From contig NZ_CAJGZJ010000013.1 of the NCBI RefSeq assembly GCF_904846225.1, forward strand, positions 1 through 64,000: a stretch of 64,000 nt of DNA. The letters run 5' to 3'. The notes beneath the pieces are model-generated. The model made no database searches. It saw only the letters and a program-made list of their open reading frames with translations, and had not been told where the DNA came from. Positions within the stretch are counted from its first letter, which is position 1. The number at the start of each line of letters is the position of its first letter. Shown here in pieces: positions 58,506 to 64,000 of this stretch. The DNA is from Psychrobacter immobilis. GTDB taxonomy: Bacteria; Pseudomonadota; Gammaproteobacteria; Pseudomonadales; Moraxellaceae. Made by a program: the position numbers and the translations under genes.

Positions 58506-59423
58506 ATGGATAGAATCGACGCGATGCGCGCCTTTGTAGCAGTAGTGACAGAAGGCAGCTTTAGTAAGGCGGCAATCACTATGCAGCTCTCACCGCAATT
58601 GGTCAGCAAGTATGTGGCAAAGTCAGAGGAGCAGCTGCATACTCGCCTGCTCAATCGTACGACTCGCAGAGTAAGCGTAACTGAGGCTGGCCGCCAATAT
58701 TTTATTCACGCTCAGCAGATTTTATTGAGTATAGATGAGATGGCGGCGCAATTAGGCGGCTTACAGCAGCATCCTAAAGGCGTACTGCGCATCAGTGCGC
58801 CCGTCTCATTTGCCTTAAAGCATATGGCAAAATTGATTACTGACTTTCAGGCACGCTATCCGTCAGTCACTGTCGATTTACAGCTGAACGACCGAAAAGT
58901 CGATATTGTTGAAGAAGGGTTTGATATTGCCCTGCGTATCGGACAGCTTGAAAGCTCATCACTTATTGCCAAGAAAATCGCGCCTATTCGCGTGGTTTTA
59001 TGTGCATCGCCTGAATATCTAAAAATTCAAGGTACGCCTAAACAACTTGAGGATTTAGAAGGGCATCGCTATTTGCATTATAGCTATATGAATATAGAGA
59101 CAAAGGGACAAATTTTTAAATACCTAAAGGCAAAACAGCTTAAGGAAAGCAGTATTTTTCGTAGTAACAATGGCGATGTACTGGTTGAAGCAGCCATTGA
59201 AGGCGCTGGATTGGCACTGCAACCGACTTTCATTGCGAGCAAAGCACTAAACACGGGCAAGCTAGTCATAGTATTACCAGAATATGAGCCAAACCCTCTA
59301 GGCTTATATGCCGTTTATGCCCATAAAAAACTGCTACCTCATAAAATCAGGTGTTTTATTGATTTTATGACGGATTATTATGGTGCACCGCCATATTGGG
59401 ATGAGCAGATAATTAGCGAATAA
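58506..59423 (+). CDS. LysR-family regulator
   Basis: A 305-residue LysR regulator of the AaeR/DmlR-like branch. The N-terminal winged helix is at 1-60 (MDRIDAMRAFVAVVTEGSFSKAA), followed by LNRTTRRVSVTEAGRQYF near 50-66. The effector domain begins near 90 (GVLRISAPVSFALKHMA). It lies 257 bp from the divergent dioxygenase gene and is its likely regulator. The effector is unknown. A 9-bp tandem repeat starts directly after the stop. Confidence 0.88.
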   Translation: MDRIDAMRAFVAVVTEGSFSKAAITMQLSPQLVSKYVAKSEEQLHTRLLNRTTRRVSVTEAGRQYFIHAQQILLSIDEMAAQLGGLQQHPKGVLRISAPVSFALKHMAKLITDFQARYPSVTVDLQLNDRKVDIVEEGFDIALRIGQLESSSLIAKKIAPIRVVLCASPEYLKIQGTPKQLEDLEGHRYLHYSYMNIETKGQIFKYLKAKQLKESSIFRSNNGDVLVEAAIEGAGLALQPTFIASKALNTGKLVIVLPEYEPNPLGLYAVYAHKKLLPHKIRCFIDFMTDYYGAPPYWDEQIISE

Positions 59424-59429
59424 TTAAAA

Positions 59430-59480
59430 GCTCTCACGGCTCTCACGGCTCTCACGGCTCTCACGGCTCTCACGGCTCTC
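59430..59480 (+). repeat. 9-bp tandem repeat
   Basis: GCTCTCACG is repeated five full times and then GCTCTC, with no mismatches, beginning seven bases after the LysR stop. Perfect identity indicates recent slippage, so copy number probably varies between strains. It is non-coding and too short in unit to be a CRISPR array. Confidence 0.9.
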
Positions 59481-59604
59481 GTCGCTAGTCGTTAATTCAT
59501 TCACATTTATCAAAGGTGCTATTCTTAGGTTAAAGATAATAAAAAGCGCATCATACGGGCTGATACGCTTGAAGTATTGTTGCTGTCAGTATAATGGGTA
59601 AATA

Positions 59605-59985
59605 TTCAACAGTAAGAGCAATCCTTTTGCAAAACATGCAGCCATTGACTTACCGACTCTAAATGCACAGTCGCTGGTTCTATTGAGTAATGAGTTTGCT
59701 ACCCGCGAACAGATTGAGCGCTACTGTCGTCAACATAATATTCAGCCTAAAGTGCTAATGGAAGCCAATTCGCTCATTGCGGTGATTGAGATTGTTCGTT
59801 ACACGCCTTTAAGTACATTATTGCCGTCCAACATTGCCAATAACTACGATGAGTTAATCGCTATTGAATTAGCGCCGTCTCTACTTCAGCGCACAGCGGT
59901 TTTACTGCAAAGAAAAGGTGCTTATCAGAGCGCTGCTGCTAAAGCTTTCATTAGTTTGGCGCATGAGGTTTGTGACCCAAATTAG
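59605..59985 (+). pseudogene. LysR regulator fragment (CynR-like effector domain)
   Basis: From 59605 to the stop at 59985 one frame reads as the C-terminal half of a LysR effector domain: NPFAKHAAIDLPTLNAQS, LVLLSNEFATREQIERY, NIQPKVLMEANSLIAVIEIV and AVLLQRKGAYQSAAAKAF. The DNA-binding half is missing, and a TAA lies just upstream. An ATG-less or TTG start could give 100 residues, but the piece is almost certainly a relic. Confidence 0.7.
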
Positions 59986-60379
59986 TCATTTAATAGACAA
60001 ACCAGTCTACCATCTGCTACCCATAAAACTATAAACGCTATATGACATATCGTATTCGTTTTTGCTTATTGTCGCGCCTCTTAATGTCAGTCTCTGAAAT
60101 AGCCGCAATGCCCTCATGCACGGTTTGGTAGGCGTCTCACATCTATATTTGAGCAGTCATTCAACATAAAACAAACACTTATTACTAATATCCATTACAT
60201 AAAAACTTTCTAATAGTAGTAGCCTTGTAACTAGTGTCAATTAATCCAAGTTTTAAACGGATTTTTTCAACTTTCGGTTTATACACTGGGTCTATTGATG
60301 ACTTGTTATTCTATACCGTTTTCTGATGTTAGCGGCTTGTATTGCCCCCATTGTTATCAAAAGATTGAGATACTTTCTA

Positions 60380-60498
60380 AGAATGCTACGGTACTGCTGC
60401 TATCAATTTTTTGCAGCCTCTGACTGCATAGGCACAGCAAGCAAAAAAACTGATAGCAGCAGTGCATGATGTATCGATATTACTTTTCACTGACTATA
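60380..60498. repeat. structured intergenic element, copy B
   Basis: ACTGCTGCTATCA (60393-60405) pairs perfectly with 60451-60463, and after one mismatch six Ts pair with As. The loop contains GCAGCCTCTGACTG and GGCACAGCAAGCAA, the core shared with copies A and C. It ends TTACTTTTCACTGACTATA as copy C does. It lies in a 580-bp gap before the fusion gene; 59986-60379 shows no gene I would defend. Confidence 0.7.
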
Positions 60499-60567
60499 TA
60501 ATACAAATAGACCCTGTTACTCTTACCTGCTTATACCCCTTTGTATGATTATTTAGCTGGATGACCC

Positions 60568-62736
60568 ATGACCAAAAAGACAGTTTTAATAGTGGCCGTA
60601 TTGATGTTAGTCGTTGGCTTTTTTTACTTTGACCTCAACGAGTTATTGACACTTGAGGGCTTAAAAGGCTCAATGGCTCAGTTCGATCAATACCAAGCGC
60701 AAGCGCCATGGCTAGTCATTGGTGGGTTCTTTTTAGTCTATATAGTCATCACTGCCTTATCTTTGCCGGGTGCGGCTATTATGACTTTGGCTGCTGGCGC
60801 GCTATTTGGGTTGGTGCAAGGTTTATTGGTCGCCTCATTTGCCTCAAGTATCGGCGCGACACTCGCCTTTTTGACATCGCGTTATTTATTACGAGATTCC
60901 ATCAAACAGCGTTTCCCCGAACGCTTAGCCGCTATTGATGCGGGTGTTCAAAAAGAAGGGGCCTTTTATTTATTTACCCTACGCTTAGTGCCAATATTTC
61001 CCTTTTTCTTAATCAATTTATTGATGGGTGTCACGGCGATTAAAGCAAGAACTTTTTATTGGGTCAGTCAACTCGGTATGCTCGCAGGTACCTTTGTATT
61101 CGTTAATGCCGGTACCCAATTGGCGCAAATCGATAGTTTATCGGGCATCTTATCGTTCAACTTGATCGCTTCATTTGTGCTACTTGGAATTTTCCCATTA
61201 ATAGCCAAGGCCATACTTAACCTGATAAAAAAACGCCGCGTCTATAAAAACTATACCAAACCCAAAAAATTCGACCGTAATATGATTGTGATTGGCGCTG
61301 GTGCTGGTGGACTCGTGACGAGCTACATCGCAGCCACAGTGAAGGCAAAAGTAACGCTCATTGAAGCAGGTGAGATGGGTGGCGACTGCTTAAACTACGG
61401 CTGCGTTCCGAGCAAAGCATTGATTAAAAGCGCAAAAATCGTAGAGCAAATGCGCAATGCCGAACGCTACGGTCTTGATAAGACTCAACCAACATTCTCG
61501 TTTAATAATGTCATGAAGCGTGTGCATAAAATCATCGCTGATATCGCCCCAAATGATAGCGTCGAGCGTTATACTGAGTTGGGTGTCGAAGTCCTAAAAG
61601 GCTACGCCACATTCATCGATCCGTGGACGATAGAGATTGCGCTTAATGAAGGTGGCACTCAAAGACTAACCGCACGCTCAATAGTCATTGCGACTGGCGC
61701 GCGTCCATTTATACCAAACTTGCCAGGTTTAGCAGAGACGGGTTATGTGACTAGCGACACGCTTTGGGATAAATTTTCTGAGCTTAATGAGACGCCCAAA
61801 AATCTCGTCGTCCTTGGCGGTGGCCCTGTCGGCTCAGAGCTGGCACAAGCCTTTGCCCGTCTAGGCTCCAATGTGACGCAGATTGAGCGAGGCGCGCGCC
61901 TAATGGATAAAGAAGATATTGAGGTTTCAGAATTTGCGCAGCAAGCGCTCATGAAAAGTGGCGTCACTGTCTTAACCTCAAATCAAGCGACTCGCTGTGA
62001 GACTCGCAATGGCAAAAAATATATCATCGTTGAGACGCATGGCGACCACAAAGATAAACAAGAAACCGCTATCGAATATGACCAATTAATCTGTGCCGTC
62101 GGTCGTAGTGCGCGCTTAGAAGGTTACGGACTCGAAGCCTTGGGCATCGAGACGGAACGCACCCTAAAGACTGACGACTATCTAGAAACCCTCTACCCTA
62201 ATATCTATGCGGCGGGCGATGTTGCTGGCCCTTATCAATTTACCCATGTGGCCTCTCATCAGGCATGGTACGCGGCGGTAAATGGCTTGTTTGGACACTT
62301 AAAGAAATTTAAAGTAGATTACCGCGTTATTCCTTGGACTACTTTTATTGATCCAGAAGTGGCGCGTGTGGGTCTAAACGAGCAAGAAGCTATCGATAAA
62401 GGTATCGACTTTGAGATCACCCGCTACGACTTTGCAGACTTAGATCGTGCGTTGATAGAAAGCGCGAACCAAGGCTTTATCAAAGTCATTACCCCAACAG
62501 GCAAAGACAAAATATTAGGCGTAACCATTATCGCTGAACACGCTGGAGATATAATGCCTGAGTTTATATTGGCGATGAAACACGGTTTGGGGTTAAATAA
62601 AATACTTGGCACGATTCATATGTACCCCACTTGGGCGGAAGCGAATAAATATGCCGCTGGTGAATGGAAACGCAATCATGCGCCCGAAAAGGTATTGGGG
62701 TTGCTCGAGAAATACCATACTTGGCGTCGAGGTTAG
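60568..62736 (+). CDS. TVP38/VTT membrane domain fused to a mercuric reductase-like flavoprotein
   Basis: A 722-residue fusion. Residues 1-220 are a TVP38/DedA-like membrane domain (PGAAIMTLAAGALFG near 70, LRLVPIFPFFLINLLMGV near 138). Residues 240-722 are a pyridine nucleotide-disulphide oxidoreductase: FAD motif GAGAGGL near 243, redox disulphide CLNYGC near 273-278, NAD motif GGGPVGSELA near 417 and the C-terminal interface domain with HMYPTWAE near 687. It lacks a metal-binding NmerA domain and Cys pair at the C-terminus, so mercury is not the likely substrate. A quinone or lipid role at the membrane is an inference. Confidence 0.88.
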   Translation: MTKKTVLIVAVLMLVVGFFYFDLNELLTLEGLKGSMAQFDQYQAQAPWLVIGGFFLVYIVITALSLPGAAIMTLAAGALFGLVQGLLVASFASSIGATLAFLTSRYLLRDSIKQRFPERLAAIDAGVQKEGAFYLFTLRLVPIFPFFLINLLMGVTAIKARTFYWVSQLGMLAGTFVFVNAGTQLAQIDSLSGILSFNLIASFVLLGIFPLIAKAILNLIKKRRVYKNYTKPKKFDRNMIVIGAGAGGLVTSYIAATVKAKVTLIEAGEMGGDCLNYGCVPSKALIKSAKIVEQMRNAERYGLDKTQPTFSFNNVMKRVHKIIADIAPNDSVERYTELGVEVLKGYATFIDPWTIEIALNEGGTQRLTARSIVIATGARPFIPNLPGLAETGYVTSDTLWDKFSELNETPKNLVVLGGGPVGSELAQAFARLGSNVTQIERGARLMDKEDIEVSEFAQQALMKSGVTVLTSNQATRCETRNGKKYIIVETHGDHKDKQETAIEYDQLICAVGRSARLEGYGLEALGIETERTLKTDDYLETLYPNIYAAGDVAGPYQFTHVASHQAWYAAVNGLFGHLKKFKVDYRVIPWTTFIDPEVARVGLNEQEAIDKGIDFEITRYDFADLDRALIESANQGFIKVITPTGKDKILGVTIIAEHAGDIMPEFILAMKHGLGLNKILGTIHMYPTWAEANKYAAGEWKRNHAPEKVLGLLEKYHTWRRG

Positions 62737-62746
62737 TCGGTTATAT

Positions 62747-62828
62747 TAGGGCGTGTCCTATAGTTGATCCACTATAAAATAAACCTAGTGATAATATTTG
62801 ACCTTATTTTATTTAGAATTGACCATAG
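62747..62828. mobile_element. minimal IS630-type element and solitary MITE end
   Basis: TAGGGCGTGTCC at 62747-62758 matches the ends of the MITEs near 11.9 and 12.8 kb. Directly after it, TATAGTTGATCCACTATAAA begins and a matching inverse ends CCATAG at 62828, forming a 70-bp element that is almost only inverted ends. Both lie between the fusion gene and the ynjB-like gene. Confidence 0.55.
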
Positions 62829-62867
62829 CCGTTGCGCTAAAAACACAGAATCATAACGGGCCCTAAA

Positions 62868-64000
62868 ATGCCAATTATCAAGTCTTTGCCTGCTTTAACG
62901 ACACTTAAGAATCTAGGTCGCTATAGTATCTATACTATGGCGCTTGGCGTTTGCATAGGTATATCTGCCAGCAGTGCTTCTACCATTAATTCAGCAGATG
63001 ATAACGATCAGTCGCCGTGGGAACAGCTGCAAAACAGCGGTGAAAATCAAGATGTCTACTTTCACACTTGGGGCGGAGATCCACAAATTAATGCTTATAT
63101 TCAGTGGGTAGCTGACGAGGTTGAAGACAAATATAATATTAATTTGGTTCAGGTAAAGTTAAGCGACACAAGTGAAGCCGTCAGCCGCGTACTGGCAGAA
63201 AAATCTGCTAATAATGATAAGCAAGGTAGTGTTGATCTAATTTGGATCAATGGTGCCAACTTTGCCACCATGAGTGAGAACTCACTACTATTGAAGGGTT
63301 GGGCCACGAAACTGCCGAACTTTGCCCTCACTGATCCCAACAACAACCCATCGGTGACCCTTGATTTTGGTGTGCCGACCGATGGGATGGAAGCGCCATG
63401 GGGACAAGCCTCCCTGACCTTTTATTATGATAGCTTAGCGCTTGACAAGCCGCCAGCAACTTTAGCCGAGCTCGCCAGCTGGACGCAACAAAACCCTGGA
63501 CGCTTTAGTTATCCTAAGCCGCCTGACTTTTTGGGTATGAGCTTTTTGAAATATGCTTTGGTGATGCTACACGAGCAAAAAGATGCCCAAACTGGCACAA
63601 ATATCAGCGCGGCTTTAGATCAACCAGTTAGTGAAACTAACCGAGACTTGGTGCTCAATCCACTATGGGATTTTTTGGATAAATGGCATCCAAGCCTTTG
63701 GAGAAACGGCCAACAGTTCCCGCAAAGTGGCGAGCAGATGCGCCGGCTAGTCGACGATACTGAGCTGAGCTTGGCCTTTACTTTTTCAGGTCCTGAAGTG
63801 CCAGCAGCCGTCCAGCGTTATGATTTACCGCCAAGCATTCGTAGCTATGCTATGCGTGATGGCAGTTTGAGTAATACGCATTTTGTCGCTATTCCTTATA
63901 ATGCAAGTCATCCTGAGGCGGCGCAATTAGTCGCTAACTTTTTGTTAAGTCCTAAAGCACAAGCTCGCAAACAGAACCCTAGCATTTGGGGCGATAAGAC
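62868..64000 (+). CDS. YnjB-like ABC solute-binding protein (3' end beyond the window)
   Basis: The frame is open from ATG 62868 to the window end, 377 codons. An N-terminal signal sequence (SIYTMALGVCIGISASSAS) precedes DVYFHTWGGDPQINAYIQWV near 64-83, VDLIWINGANFATM near 124-137, and EAPWGQASLTFYYDS near 176-190, as in YnjB binding proteins, whose ligand is not established. E. coli ynjB lies near TVP38-family genes ydjX and ydjZ, which fits the fusion gene just upstream. Permease and ATPase genes (ynjC, ynjD) are expected next. Confidence 0.87.
   Translation, partial: MPIIKSLPALTTLKNLGRYSIYTMALGVCIGISASSASTINSADDNDQSPWEQLQNSGENQDVYFHTWGGDPQINAYIQWVADEVEDKYNINLVQVKLSDTSEAVSRVLAEKSANNDKQGSVDLIWINGANFATMSENSLLLKGWATKLPNFALTDPNNNPSVTLDFGVPTDGMEAPWGQASLTFYYDSLALDKPPATLAELASWTQQNPGRFSYPKPPDFLGMSFLKYALVMLHEQKDAQTGTNISAALDQPVSETNRDLVLNPLWDFLDKWHPSLWRNGQQFPQSGEQMRRLVDDTELSLAFTFSGPEVPAAVQRYDLPPSIRSYAMRDGSLSNTHFVAIPYNASHPEAAQLVANFLLSPKAQARKQNPSIWGDK

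Noticed and set aside
59430..59480. Possible CRISPR array
   Set aside because: The unit is 9 bp with no spacers, and there are no cas genes.
60061..60150. Minus-strand fragment reading DAYQTVHEGIAAISETD
   Set aside because: It looks protein-like but is about 30 codons, has a stop just before it and matches no family I can name.
60568..62736. Mercuric reductase
   Set aside because: There is no NmerA domain and no C-terminal Cys pair, the N-terminus is a TVP38 membrane domain, and there are no mer genes.

Overview
The window looks like chromosome from a Psychrobacter-like member of the Moraxellaceae. This rests on the two-route methylcitrate gene set (acnD, prpF and prpD), the Acinetobacter-type beta-ketoadipate cluster with an IclR regulator, the recC-recB-recD order, moderate GC, and many small IS-derived repeats. 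No 16S gene is present, so genus is an inference from gene content.

Layout. 1-11.9 kb: propionate degradation (prpB, prpC, acnD, prpF, prpD), interrupted by toxin-antitoxin genes between acnD and prpF and by an ABC exporter and an ElaA-like acetyltransferase between prpF and prpD. 12-17.5 kb: a short-chain dehydrogenase, then a DUF2868 membrane protein, a sterol desaturase-type hydroxylase and a DUF3482 GTPase. 17.5-20.7 kb: a CstA carbon-starvation transporter, a small protein ending in Cys-Cys, and an ArsA/Get3-like ATPase. 20.9-22.3 kb: an unknown protein and a purine phosphoribosyltransferase. 22.5-34 kb: recC-recB-recD with unusually long subunits. 34.4-35.8 kb: two small unknown proteins and a reduced ModA-like anchored protein. 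35.9-38.8 kb: tRNA-Arg(CCT) followed by a 2.8-kb hipBA island bounded by 38-bp direct repeats. 39-45 kb: a flavoprotein followed by an accessory zone with nested MITEs, an AT-rich acetyltransferase that is probably foreign, IS5, IS630 and IS3 debris, and small secreted or lipoproteins. 45.2-57 kb: the protocatechuate/4-hydroxybenzoate pathway (pcaF, fused pcaL, pcaH, pcaG, pobA, pcaI, pcaJ), an IclR regulator divergent from pcaB, a TRAP solute-binding lipoprotein and an aryl-alcohol dehydrogenase. 57-64 kb: a hipB remnant, a DODA-type dioxygenase divergent from a LysR regulator, a LysR fragment, a TVP38-flavoprotein fusion, and the start of a YnjB-like binding protein.

The genes fit together as follows. 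PrpC condenses propionyl-CoA with oxaloacetate, AcnD plus PrpF or PrpD dehydrate 2-methylcitrate, and PrpB splits the product into succinate and pyruvate; CstA may import pyruvate or peptides. PobA and the Pca enzymes take 4-hydroxybenzoate to succinyl-CoA and acetyl-CoA. A shared 15-bp palindrome in front of pcaF and of the TRAP protein gene suggests that both belong to one IclR regulon.

The strongest leads for something undescribed are: a family of three intergenic hairpin elements that keep a common core while their arms differ but stay self-complementary; the CstA/Cys-Cys/ArsA gene set; the DUF2868-hydroxylase-GTPase set; the TVP38-flavoprotein fusion next to ynjB; and an 11-base word repeated four times in frame in recBCD.
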